Source: Streptomyces cucumeris (GTDB taxonomy: Bacteria; Actinomycetota; Actinomycetes; Streptomycetales; Streptomycetaceae). From it: a stretch of DNA of 64,000 nt. A program made the position numbers and the translations under genes. The stretch lies in contig NZ_JANCLX010000010.1 in assembly GCF_024295805.1 (NCBI RefSeq), positions 186,001 to 250,000 of the forward strand. The letters are read 5' to 3'. The notes under the pieces are model-generated. The model was not told where the DNA came from. It saw only the letters and a program-made list of their open reading frames with translations, and ran no database searches. Below are positions 1 to 9,141 of the stretch, one piece after another (the first letter of the stretch is position 1; each line of letters starts with the position of its first letter).

Positions 1-208
1 GGGTATGGGTGAATCCCCAGCCGAGGCCCGGCGCGGCGGATCTGTCGTCGGCCGACGCCGTCCCGCGCGGTGTCTCTCCCCCGCCCGGCCAGCCGGTGCA
101 GGTGGTCAGCAGGACGGTCAGCACCGCCATGCCGACAGCGAGCAGCGTGCCGGTCCGCCGCCGCCTCGCACCCGATAATCCGGCCCGTTCCTTACCTTGA
201 CGTCCCAC
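1..208 (-). CDS. Putative lipoprotein or secreted protein, N-terminal part only
   Basis: The minus strand is open from a GTG at 208 to the window edge, giving 69 visible residues. The N-terminus has a run of four arginines (RRRR) followed by a hydrophobic stretch (TLLAVGMAVLTVLLTTC), which looks like a signal peptide with a lipobox-like LTTC (Thr at -1 is atypical). A Gly/Thr/Ser-rich stretch follows, as is usual after a lipobox. No recognisable ribosome binding site precedes the GTG, so the exact start is uncertain. The mature domain lies outside the window and the function cannot be assigned. Confidence 0.5.
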   Translation of the reverse strand, partial: MGRQGKERAGLSGARRRRTGTLLAVGMAVLTVLLTTCTGWPGGGETPRGTASADDRSAAPGLGWGFTHT

Positions 209-367
209 AAAGGGTAAGAGTATCCGTGAACGCCCCCATTCCGGTGGGGTTCTTCGGAACCGTTCGCCAAACGGCCACAAACCCCGGTGCGTGGACGCCC
301 CTCGTGCTGGATCATGGGGCGGGTGCGCCTGACCGACGCACCGACCCGCGTCTCCAGGAGGCAGACC

Positions 368-1465
<1,098 letters not shown>

Positions 1466-1479
1466 GCCGGGGACGGGGT

Positions 1480-1508
1480 TCACGGAGGTGAATTTGTCAT
1501 CTCCGTGA
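1480..1508 (+). terminator. Hairpin after the AAA ATPase gene
   Basis: TCACGGAG (1480-1487) and CTCCGTGA (1501-1508) form a perfect 8-bp stem with a 13-nt loop, 15 nt after the stop codon. There is no T-run. It could terminate transcription or act as an operator for the next gene. Confidence 0.4.
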
Positions 1509-1641
1509 GCATCGTCAGGGCCCATATGACGTGGCCGATAATGTTCTTGTGACGATCAGCGTCCACCAGGCGGCACGACATGGTCACGCCATCCGAAAAG
1601 CTGCATAATCACCGGCAGCTCCACAGGAAGGCGGCCGACCG

Positions 1642-2541
1642 TTGGATAATGCAACACCGGAGCCGGAGGGGATGCGGGATCTCGACTCACTCCGGGTCCC
1701 GCCTTATGTCAAAGCGCCCTCCAGCGATGAGCACGATCCGGCCATACGGACTTGGGGCGGTCCCACCGCCATCGTCTATGAATGCTCCTGCGGCCGCGAC
1801 CACGCCCAGGACAAGCACGGGGACGGGGCGTTCGTCCACGGGGAAGACCCTGTGGACGGCGAGAAGACCGGTGACGAGGAGGCGGCCCCGGCCCGGCGGC
1901 CCGTATGGCGGCAGCACCCCGGCGCGCTGATCACCGCGGCCGCCGTTGGCGCCCTGCTCGGCGTCATCGCCTTCGCGGGCGGGATGTTCGCCGGGGACGG
2001 CGGCGGCGAGGACCGCGCGGCGCCGCCCGCCGGGCACCACAGCCCCACGGCCGGAGTCACCCCGAGCAGCCCGGCCCCCTCCGCGTCGTCCCCCTCGGCC
2101 TCCCCCTCCCCCTCCCGGAGCAAGGGTTCGCCGTCCCCTTCGCACCGGCCCGCCGAGCCCCCGAAACCCTCGAAGAAACCGTCGTCCAGCCCGCCCGCCA
2201 CCCCGTCGGCCAGTGCCTCGCCGGAGCCGCCCGCACCACCCGCGGCCGCCGGACCGGCGACCCTGCGGCGTGGCGACAGCGGCTCCGAGGTGGCCGACCT
2301 CCAGTGCCGGCTGGCGCAGGTCGGGTACTACGAGGGCGAGGAGGACGGCGACTTCGACGGGCGCGTCGAGGACGCCGTGGCCGACTTCCAGTCCGAGCAG
2401 GACATCGACGGCGACCACTCCCCGGGCGTCTACGGCCCGATCACCCGCAAGGCGTTGGAGGACCGGACCGTCCCGCGCAGCGAATTCGACAACGACGGTG
2501 ACGGTGACGGCGGGGACTACGGCGGGGGCTACGGCTACTGA
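1642..2541 (+). CDS. Membrane-anchored peptidoglycan-binding protein
   Basis: 299 residues from a TTG start preceded by AGGAAGG. The first ~90 residues are hydrophilic and contain YECSCGRDH, probably cytoplasmic. One membrane segment follows at about 94-118, then a long Pro/Ser/Ala/Lys-rich linker (about 120-205) and a PG_binding_1 domain at about 207-272 (LRRGDSGSEVADLQ... to ...YGPITRKALE). The protein ends in an Asp/Gly-rich tail. By topology the C-terminal domain sits outside the membrane and should hold the protein to cell wall peptidoglycan. No catalytic domain is seen. An alternative ATG at 1672 with an adjacent GGAGGGG is possible but its spacing is poor. Confidence 0.8.
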   Translation: MDNATPEPEGMRDLDSLRVPPYVKAPSSDEHDPAIRTWGGPTAIVYECSCGRDHAQDKHGDGAFVHGEDPVDGEKTGDEEAAPARRPVWRQHPGALITAAAVGALLGVIAFAGGMFAGDGGGEDRAAPPAGHHSPTAGVTPSSPAPSASSPSASPSPSRSKGSPSPSHRPAEPPKPSKKPSSSPPATPSASASPEPPAPPAAAGPATLRRGDSGSEVADLQCRLAQVGYYEGEEDGDFDGRVEDAVADFQSEQDIDGDHSPGVYGPITRKALEDRTVPRSEFDNDGDGDGGDYGGGYGY

Positions 2542-2554
2542 GATCCGGTGCCGT

Positions 2555-3331
2555 TCAGCCGTACAGCTCGCGCAGCCGTACGGACAGGCAGGTCACACAG
2601 CCCTCCATCTTCTCGAACTCGCTGATGTCCACCGGGACCGGCTGGTAGCCGAGATCGGCGAAGAGCTCGGCGCTGCGCGGTGCGCTCTTCGCCATCAGCA
2701 GCCGTCCGCCGCCCAGCAGCACCACATGGGCACCGGACTCCTCGGGGACGGGCAGGAAGCGGGGGAACGCGGCGGGGTCGTCGACCAGCAGCGGATAGCC
2801 GATGACGGTCCCGTCGGGCAGGGCGGTGACCGCCGACTTCAGATGCAGCACCCGGCTGACGGGGACGGCCACCACCCGGGCGCCCAGCGGTTCGAAGACC
2901 GCGCGCAACTGCCGTACGCCCTCGCCGTCGGTACGGCCGCCGCGCCCCACGTAGAGGGTGTCGCCGATCTTGAGGATGTCACCGCCGTCCAGCGTTCCCG
3001 GCTCCCGGATCCGGTTGAGCGAGAGGCCGAGGGCGGTCACGGTCTCCTCGGCGGCGGCCGTCTCCGGCCTGCGGGACCCGGCGCCGGGGCGGGCGATCAG
3101 CGCCACGTTCCGGTGGACGACCATGGTGTCCTCGATGAACACCCCGTCCGGGCAGTCGTCGAGCGGGGGCACCTCCACCGTCTCCCAGCCGTGGGCGCGC
3201 AAGGCCGCGACGTAGTCCTCCCACTGCCGCAGGGCGAGCTCCGGATCGACGGGCTTGCGGTCGATATGGGTGACCAGTCCGTCGGCGAGGCGGGGACTGG
3301 GGCGTCGGACGAGGGCTTTCCGGCTGGCCAT
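2555..3331 (-). CDS. ddaH: Dimethylarginine dimethylaminohydrolase (dimethylargininase)
   Basis: 258 residues, normal length for the DDAH branch of the amidinotransferase superfamily. It hydrolyses N-omega-methylated arginines to citrulline and methylamines. Visible family features are FIED (E67-D68), the LDGGDIL loop (114-120), the catalytic His in VLHLKS (H163) and the C-terminal EGCVTCLS that carries the nucleophilic Cys (C245 or C248). The gene lies just downstream of a GntR-type regulator on the same strand (62-bp gap), so the two may be co-transcribed. Arginine deiminase is a related alternative, but the short length and the C-terminal motif favour DDAH. Confidence 0.92.
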   Translation of the reverse strand: MASRKALVRRPSPRLADGLVTHIDRKPVDPELALRQWEDYVAALRAHGWETVEVPPLDDCPDGVFIEDTMVVHRNVALIARPGAGSRRPETAAAEETVTALGLSLNRIREPGTLDGGDILKIGDTLYVGRGGRTDGEGVRQLRAVFEPLGARVVAVPVSRVLHLKSAVTALPDGTVIGYPLLVDDPAAFPRFLPVPEESGAHVVLLGGGRLLMAKSAPRSAELFADLGYQPVPVDISEFEKMEGCVTCLSVRLRELYG

Positions 3332-3393
3332 GGGGGGACTCCTGGTCGGGAACGGGGACGGATGGGGCGGTGACGCGGTACGGATGTGGGAGC

Positions 3394-3771
3394 TCAGGAG
3401 GCGTCGTAGACGGCGCGCAGCGCGTCCTCGACGGCGGCGCGCGCGTCCGCGCGGTCCAGGCCGAGGCGGAGCGCCCGCTCGGCGTAGGTCCGGGCGGCCT
3501 CGGCAGCCTGGCGCCGGGCCGCGTCGCCCGCCGCCGCCACGAAGGAGCCGTGCCGGCCGCGGGTCTCGATCACACCGTCGGCCTCCAGCGCCCGGTACGC
3601 CTTGGCGACCGTGTTCGCCGCGAGCCCCAGCTCATCGGCGAAACCGCGCACGGTGGGCAGTTTGTAGCCCACGGGCAGCGCGCCGGACCGGGCCTGGTCG
3701 GCGATCTGGGCGCGGAGCTGCTCGAAGGGGGCGGTCGCCGCGTCCGGGTCGACGGTGATCTGCAAGGCCAC
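3394..3771 (-). CDS. GntR-family transcriptional regulator, short YtrA-like type
   Basis: 125 residues from a GTG start preceded by GAGGAG. Residues 10-75 form the GntR winged helix-turn-helix, with the hallmark YKLPTVRGFADELGLAANTV and the following EADGVIETRGRHGSFVA wing. The remaining ~45 residues are a short helical segment as in the YtrA subfamily, which lacks a large ligand-binding domain. Such regulators commonly control an adjacent operon; here the only downstream same-strand gene is ddaH. No inverted repeat was pinned down in its promoter. Confidence 0.88.
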   Translation of the reverse strand: MALQITVDPDAATAPFEQLRAQIADQARSGALPVGYKLPTVRGFADELGLAANTVAKAYRALEADGVIETRGRHGSFVAAAGDAARRQAAEAARTYAERALRLGLDRADARAAVEDALRAVYDAS

Positions 3772-3907
3772 GCGGGGCTCCTCGGCATGTGATGGGTGCG
3801 GGCGGCAGGACGTGTCCTGCCCATTGTCCGATGTCGTGGTGTGACGTCACACCGGTGTCCGGAAAACGGGGGGCACCGCGGGCGGGGACACCGTAGCCTG
3901 CGACACC

Positions 3908-4837
3908 ATGACCATGATCGTGCGCGAGTTCCGTCCCGCCGACGCGGAGGCCGTGGCAGCGGCGCGCCGTTCCGCCTTCCCCTATCTGGTGACCACCGCG
4001 TCCACCGTGGCGTGGGAGGTGGCGAGCTCCCCGACGGACCGTCAGTACCGGCTGCTGGTCGCCGAGGCGGACGGTGAGGTGGTGGGCTCGTCCGAGATCG
4101 GTGTCTTCCACGACAGCGAGGAGCCCGGACTCGCCTTCGCCAACACCTCGGTGCGCTCGGACTTCCTGGGCAGGGGCGCGGGTTCGGCCCTGGTGACCGC
4201 CGCGGAGGAGCGGCTCGCCGGGCTGGGGGCCGCCAAGGTCTTCGCCTGGACCGTGGAGGCCCCGCACGCGGTGACGTTCGCCGAACGCCGGGGCTACCGG
4301 CGCGGCCGGTCCTCCCGGGTCCAGCGGCTCGACCTCACCACGGCCGCGCTGCCGCCGCTGGCCCCGGACGGGCTGCCGGAGGGCGTGGCACTGCGCACGG
4401 CGGCGGACTTCGCCGGGGATCCGCGTCCGCTGTACGAGGCGGACGCGGAGTGCACCGAGGACGAGCCGGGGGACGTGGCCGCCGGACGGCTGCCGTACGA
4501 CCAGTGGATCGCCCTGGTCTGGGAGCACCCCGCGCTGGACCGCGAACTGACCACGGTGGCCGTGGTGGACGGGGCGGTCGCCGCGTACAGCGTGGCGCAC
4601 ACCGACGGTCGGGGCCGCTACTGGTCGGGGATGACCGGTACGCCGCGCGCCTTCCGGGGCCGGGGGCTGGCAAAGCTGGCCAAGCACGACGCGCTGCACC
4701 GCGCCCGCGCGGCCGGCTGCCGTGAGGCGTTCACCGGGAACGACGGCGACAACCAGCCGATGCTGGCGATCAACAAGTGGTTCGGCTACGCGCCCGCCGT
4801 CACCGAGTGGCGCTATGTCCGGGAGCTGGCGGCCTGA
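3908..4837 (+). CDS. GNAT-family N-acetyltransferase with two GNAT-like halves
   Basis: 309 residues. The N-terminal half (about 3-150) is a GNAT fold with the acetyl-CoA loop region VRSDFLGRGAGSALV, preceded by EPGLAFANTS. The C-terminal half (about 160-309) repeats the pattern with GTPRAFRGRGLAKLAKHDAL and a terminal NKWFGYAP segment, as in double-GNAT proteins. The substrate is unknown. A second ATG six bases downstream is an equally good start. The 3' end overlaps the convergent methyltransferase-NUDIX gene by 25 bp. Confidence 0.87.
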   Translation: MTMIVREFRPADAEAVAAARRSAFPYLVTTASTVAWEVASSPTDRQYRLLVAEADGEVVGSSEIGVFHDSEEPGLAFANTSVRSDFLGRGAGSALVTAAEERLAGLGAAKVFAWTVEAPHAVTFAERRGYRRGRSSRVQRLDLTTAALPPLAPDGLPEGVALRTAADFAGDPRPLYEADAECTEDEPGDVAAGRLPYDQWIALVWEHPALDRELTTVAVVDGAVAAYSVAHTDGRGRYWSGMTGTPRAFRGRGLAKLAKHDALHRARAAGCREAFTGNDGDNQPMLAINKWFGYAPAVTEWRYVRELAA

Positions 4838-5976
4838 TCCGGAGGTGACACCGGCAGGGGGACGAGCCGGTCGGGGCCCGCGGGATCGAACCCGATGCTG
4901 TCGCCCGGCTCGTGCCAGTGCAGTACGAACCGCTCCCCCGCCCGGTACGCTTCAAGACCCGCGCGGCAGTAGGCCACCATGTCGTCCGGCAGGGCGTCCA
5001 GCGGGAACCAGCCGAGCTCCGAGCACTTGTCCGGCTCCCGGTTGACCGGCTGATGACCGCCGCCCGGCCCGGTCTCCGCGTCCGCCTCGAAGAACCAGCC
5101 GGTGCGGGCCGTGCCCGTGGGCGACTTGTGCTGCATGACCAGTGCGACCCGCACCTCGCCGGGTGCGAGGACGACCCCGGTCTCCTCCTCGGCCTCGCGG
5201 ATCAGGGCGGCCCGTACGTCCTCGCCGTCCTCGACATGGCCGGACGGGGCGTGCAGCAGCCCGTCGGCGTAGCCGGTGCCGGAGCGGCGGCCGAGCAGGA
5301 CCTCCCCGCCCCGGCGCAGGATCAGATGGACGTCGACGATCTCGCTGTGCCGTGCGGTGCGGGCGAGGTCGGCCACCAGGACATAGCGCTCGTCGTGCAC
5401 CTCCCGGCCCCACAGCGCCGCTTCTGGCCCGAGCTGCTCCAGCCGAGTGCGGGCCGCCAACGGCGCGACCATCCGCGTCAGTTCTGCCGAGGTCAGTCCG
5501 ACCGGATCGGACTCCCCCCAGCGCCCTTCGACCAGCACCAGCCGGCCGCCCGGCCGCAGCAGCCGCGCCCAGCGGCGGAGCACCGCCGCGGGCTCCGGCA
5601 GCAGCCACAGCAGATGGCGCACCAGGAGCACATCGAAGGCCCGCTCCGCCACCGGGGGCGCCGCCGCGTCCCCGGTGAGCACGGTGGCGCCGGTCCCGGC
5701 CAGTTTGGCGCGGGCGCGCTCGGCCATGGGCGCCGACCGGTCGACTCCGGTCACCCGGTGGCCGTCCTCGGTCAGCAGCAGCGCCAGACTGCCCGTACCG
5801 CAGCCGAGGTCGAGTACGTCGAGCGGCTCGCCGGGCGGCCGCCCGGGCAGCCAGTCGCGCAGCCGCGCGGCCCAGGCGGCTCTGACGTCCGGATCGCGCA
5901 GCCCGTGGTCCGGCTCGTCGTCGAAGTCCGCCGCGGCGGAGTCCCAGTAGGCGGTGGTGGTGTCCTCGGCTCCCAT
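4813..5976 (-). CDS. Fusion of a SAM-dependent methyltransferase and a NUDIX hydrolase
   Basis: 387 residues. Residues 1-205 are a class I methyltransferase: motif I VLDLGCGTG at about 54-62, VTGVDRS at about 75-81, and a post-motif LLRPGGRLVLVEG at about 139-151. Residues 212-365 are a NUDIX domain with a complete NUDIX box at 246-268 (G-x5-E-x7-R-E-x2-E-E-x-G-V). Separate genes normally encode these activities. The fusion suggests that a methylated nucleotide or alcohol derivative is processed in sequence, but neither substrate can be read from sequence. The gene is convergent with the acetyltransferase gene. Confidence 0.85.
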   Translation of the reverse strand: MGAEDTTTAYWDSAAADFDDEPDHGLRDPDVRAAWAARLRDWLPGRPPGEPLDVLDLGCGTGSLALLLTEDGHRVTGVDRSAPMAERARAKLAGTGATVLTGDAAAPPVAERAFDVLLVRHLLWLLPEPAAVLRRWARLLRPGGRLVLVEGRWGESDPVGLTSAELTRMVAPLAARTRLEQLGPEAALWGREVHDERYVLVADLARTARHSEIVDVHLILRRGGEVLLGRRSGTGYADGLLHAPSGHVEDGEDVRAALIREAEEETGVVLAPGEVRVALVMQHKSPTGTARTGWFFEADAETGPGGGHQPVNREPDKCSELGWFPLDALPDDMVAYCRAGLEAYRAGERFVLHWHEPGDSIGFDPAGPDRLVPLPVSPPDQAASSRT

Positions 5977-6013
5977 ACCGCGATGCTGCCAGCCGCCGCT
6001 GACAGCGGCGCGG

Positions 6014-6763
6014 TCACGGGGCCGTCGTCGGCCGCAGCAGCAGGGTGACGAAGCCGAGGGTGCCGCGATAGCCCTTCAGCCAGGCGTCCCGGTGCTCGGC
6101 GGCGGCGGCGCGGGCCGGCTCGGCGCCGGGGTCCCCGGGGTGGTCCAGTGCCCACCGCTCCAGCGCACCGGTCCAGTTCCACTCGTAGTCGTCCCACTCC
6201 TGGAGGGTGCTGACGTGGCCGAAGACCGGTGTCCAGCCGTCGGCCACCACGCGGTCCACGGTGGTCGCCAGGTCGGCGAAGTCCTCCGGTACGGCGTCCA
6301 GCGCCTCCAGCGCCGCGGCCCCCGGCTCGCGCTCCCAGAAGGCGTCACCGATCAGGACCCGGCCGCCGGGGGCGAGATGGTCCCGGGCCGCGGCGAGCGT
6401 GGCCGGCAGACCGCCGAAGGCGTGGGTGGCACCGACGCTGAGGACGGTGTCGAACCGGTGCGGGGCGCGGAACGCGGCGGCATCGCCCTCGTGCAGCACC
6501 AGCCGGTCCGCGACGCCGATTTCCTCCGCGGCGGCGCGCCCCAGCTCCAGGGCGGCGCCGTCGGTGTCGACACCCTCGGCCACCGCCCCCGGCCGCAGCG
6601 CCAGCGCGCGCCGCAGCCAGGTGGCCTGTCCGCAGCCGAGGTCCAGCACTCGCGCCCGGTCGGCGACGGCCCGCTCCAGCAGCCGTTCGACCGTCGGGTC
6701 GGCGAGCGGTGCGGCGATGGGGTGGTCGGCGTGCGCGAGCCGGGAGATCTGTCGTCGGTCCAT
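6014..6763 (-). CDS. Class I SAM-dependent methyltransferase
   Basis: 249 residues from the ATG at 6763 (MDRRQIS). An upstream ATG at 6853 would add 30 low-complexity residues and is not preferred. The SAM-binding motif VLDLGCGQATWLRRAL lies near residues 38-53, the acidic residue is in EGVDTDGAAL, and the LAPGGRVLIGDAFWERE post-motif is present. The Trp/Tyr-rich segment LQEWDDYEWNWTGALERWA near the C-terminus is typical of small-molecule methyltransferases of unknown substrate. It follows the methyltransferase-NUDIX gene on the same strand with a 37-bp gap, so an operon is plausible. Confidence 0.83.
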   Translation of the reverse strand: MDRRQISRLAHADHPIAAPLADPTVERLLERAVADRARVLDLGCGQATWLRRALALRPGAVAEGVDTDGAALELGRAAAEEIGVADRLVLHEGDAAAFRAPHRFDTVLSVGATHAFGGLPATLAAARDHLAPGGRVLIGDAFWEREPGAAALEALDAVPEDFADLATTVDRVVADGWTPVFGHVSTLQEWDDYEWNWTGALERWALDHPGDPGAEPARAAAAEHRDAWLKGYRGTLGFVTLLLRPTTAP

Positions 6764-6840
6764 CCGCGCAGCCTGGCACCCCGCCCCGGCGGGCGCATCC
6801 GGATTTCCGGGCATCGCCCGATGAGATCCGCCGGGCCTAG

Positions 6841-7509
6841 TCCGCGGCGGCATACGGCCGGTCCCTCCGGCTGACTCCGGGCGAGCGCATCCATCTGCAC
6901 CGGCTCACCAAGGGGGCCGAGGGCGGCGTCAGCTGCAACGGCGGCACACCGCCGGGCCATACGGTGCGACCCACGGTGCGAGCGCTGCTCGACCGGCTGG
7001 AGCCCGCCCCCGCCGTACTGCTCAACCGGCTGAGCGAGGCCCTCGCCTGGACGGACGGCTACGAACGGCTGGCCCGGCCCATCGGGCTGCTGGACGGCTG
7101 CGACGGCGGCCCGCCCAACCTCACGCACTTCGTCTTCGCCGACAGCCGGGCGCGCACCGCCTTCCCCGACTGGGACCGGGTCGCCGACGACCAGGTCGCG
7201 GCCCTCAAGCAGGGCCCGTTCCGCGCGGACCGGCATATCGCCGCGCTCGCCGACCAGTTGACCATCACCGCCGGGGCCGCCTTCGCCGAGCGGGTACGGA
7301 CCCTCCCCGGCCTGCCGCGCCCCAACGGTGTGGTGCGCCTGGTCCATCCCGAGGTGGGCGAACTGCGCCTGGCCTTCGAGACGCTGGAGCTGCCCGCCGA
7401 TGACGAGCAGCTCCTGGTTGTCCACCTCCCCGCCGACGAGGCGGCGTCCGCCGCGCTCGACCGGCTGACCGGACGGCGGTCGGGCGCGTTGCGCGCGGTC
7501 TCCGGCTGA
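6841..7509 (+). pseudogene. 5'-truncated XRE/MmyB-like regulator remnant (HTH missing)
   Basis: The frame is open from just after a TAG at 6838-6840. The encoded RSLRLTPGERIHLHRLTK followed by ...TVRALLDRLEPAPAVLLNRL matches the end of the HTH region and the ligand-binding domain of MmyB-like XRE regulators, a large Streptomyces family of about 280 residues. The ~60-residue N-terminal helix-turn-helix is absent and the sequence upstream belongs to the 5' region of the divergent methyltransferase. A GTG at 6964 could still start a 181-residue protein made only of the ligand-binding domain (FVFADSRARTAFPDWDRVADDQV). I call it a truncated gene, but expression of the domain alone cannot be excluded. 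Confidence 0.65.
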
Positions 7510-7558
7510 GCGGTGGCGGAAGCCTCTCCCCTCTTCGGAATGAAGGAGGCGGCACAGG

Positions 7559-7858
7559 TCAGGAGAAAATCGCGTGTACCTGATCGACCGCTTCGGGCCC
7601 GTAGCCCACCACGCCCACGGGGACCGCGCCGTCGATCGCCTCGATGACACGCCCGGCCCATACCGGCCCGAACCCCCCGCACAGCTCGATCAGTTGCACA
7701 CCTTCGCCGACCAGGCGGCGCGCGACCTCGATACCCTCCTCGGGCTTCTCCACCCCGACGAGCACCGTGCGGCATGTACCGGTGTCCACGACGCTGACAT
7801 CGCCGCCTGCCGCGCTGCCGTCCGCCGTGTAGATGAATCCCCAGTGCGTGAGCGCCAT
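7559..7858 (-). CDS. Small conserved protein, DUF6506-like
   Basis: 99 residues from the ATG at 7858, which follows a strong AGGAGG; an upstream in-frame start at 7897 is less likely. The sequence begins MALTHWGFIYTADGS and contains CRTVLVGV, a central EEGIEVARRLVGEGVQLIELCGGFGP segment and VGVVGYGPEAVDQV. This alternating beta/alpha pattern resembles the small DUF6506 family. No catalytic motif is evident. It lies 95 bp downstream of the siderophore decarboxylase gene on the same strand, but with its own ribosome binding site and no overlap, so operon membership is doubtful. Confidence 0.7.
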   Translation of the reverse strand: MALTHWGFIYTADGSAAGGDVSVVDTGTCRTVLVGVEKPEEGIEVARRLVGEGVQLIELCGGFGPVWAGRVIEAIDGAVPVGVVGYGPEAVDQVHAIFS

Positions 7859-7953
7859 ACGAATCGACCTCCTGTGATCGCCAGAGTCACCAGCCAAGCA
7901 GGACCGGGGCGGGCATGCACCGGGAACCGAGCCCGAGAGAGCGGGGTCACCGG

Positions 7954-9141
7954 TCAGCCGCCCAGGTAGTGGAAGCCCGGCCTCGGGTGCATCAGGAAGT
8001 CATGGTGCGAGATGTTCCAGGCGTAGGCACCGGCGAGGGCGAACGCGATCCGGTCGCCCACCCGGAGTGCGTCCACCGGGACCCGGCGGGCCAGGACGTC
8101 CTTGGGGGTGCACAGTTGGCCGACCAACGTGACCGGCTCCCCCGTCATGGCCGGGCGTGACCACGGGTGGTCCCACCGGTCCTCGGGCAGCACCCGGAAG
8201 GGCTGGTCGTGCGCTTTGGTGGCCGGGGTGCGCAGGTGGTGGGTGCCGCCGCGCAGCACCGCGAACGCCTCTCCGCCGCTGTGCTTGAGGTCCAGCACCT
8301 CGGTGACGTACCAGCCGCAGTAGACCGTCAGCGCGCGCCCGGGTTCGATCCGCAGGGTCAGTCCGGGGTTCCGGTCGGCGACGGCGGCCAGGCCCTCGCC
8401 GTAGGCCGTCCAGTCGAAGCGGACCTCGGGGCGGGTGTAGTCGACAGCCATCCCGCCGCCGACGTCGACCTCGGTGAGCGCGAGGCCGTGCCGGTCGGAC
8501 AGCTCCCGCGCCCAGTCGGTGATCCGCCCGGCCAGCGCGACCTGGGCGGGGGCGTCGAGTCCGCTGGCGAGGTGGGCGTGGATCCCGCGCAGCCGCAGCG
8601 GCCCGCCGGGGCCGAAGTGGCCGAGGCAGTCCTCGATACGGTCGGGGTCGAGGCCGAAGGGGCTGGGGCGGCCGCCCATGGCCAGCGCGGCACCGCCCAG
8701 CTCCCCGTCGTCCACGGGCAGGTTGACACGGAGCAGGACGTCGGCGGTGTGGCCGCCGGCCGCGGCGGTCGCGGCCAGCAGCCGCAGTTCATGCTCGCTC
8801 TCGACGTGGAAGCGCTCCACGCCCAGCTTCAGGGCGCGCCGCAGCTCGGTCGCGGTCTTGCCCGGTCCGCCGAAGGCCAGCGGCCATCCGGGCACGGCGT
8901 CGCGGACATGCTCCAGTTCACCGCCGGAGGCCACCTCGTAGCCGGTGACGTAGGGGGCGAGGGCGGTCAGGACGCGCGGCGCGGGGTTGGCCTTGGCGGC
9001 GTAGTACAGCTCGACGGCGGGCGGCAGCGCCTCCCGTACGGCGCGGGCGTGGTCGGCGAGCGCCGTGAGGTCGTAGACGTAGGCGGGCAGGTCGTCCCCA
9101 CCGAGGTCGGTGGCGCGGTCGATGACGGACGGGGTGATCAT
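7954..9141 (-). CDS. PLP-dependent decarboxylase of the NIS siderophore operon
   Basis: 395 residues, fold-type III PLP enzyme of the diaminopimelate/ornithine decarboxylase family. The PLP lysine is in YYAAKANP (about 46-53), the HAHLASG motif is near 190-196, the phosphate-binding glycines are in DVGGGM, IEPGR is near 267, and the C-terminal Cys region is VGQLCTPKDVL. Its position as last gene of the siderophore operon, overlapping the upstream synthetase gene by 4 bp, suggests the role of SbnH in staphyloferrin B synthesis: decarboxylating an amino acid or a citryl-amino acid intermediate. The substrate is inferred from context only. Meso-diaminopimelate decarboxylation for lysine is less likely given the operon. 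Confidence 0.85.
   Translation of the reverse strand: MITPSVIDRATDLGGDDLPAYVYDLTALADHARAVREALPPAVELYYAAKANPAPRVLTALAPYVTGYEVASGGELEHVRDAVPGWPLAFGGPGKTATELRRALKLGVERFHVESEHELRLLAATAAAGGHTADVLLRVNLPVDDGELGGAALAMGGRPSPFGLDPDRIEDCLGHFGPGGPLRLRGIHAHLASGLDAPAQVALAGRITDWARELSDRHGLALTEVDVGGGMAVDYTRPEVRFDWTAYGEGLAAVADRNPGLTLRIEPGRALTVYCGWYVTEVLDLKHSGGEAFAVLRGGTHHLRTPATKAHDQPFRVLPEDRWDHPWSRPAMTGEPVTLVGQLCTPKDVLARRVPVDALRVGDRIAFALAGAYAWNISHHDFLMHPRPGFHYLGG

Noticed and set aside
3332..3393. A small gene between ddaH and the GntR gene
   Set aside because: Only 62 bp remain and no start with a ribosome binding site and plausible coding sequence was found.
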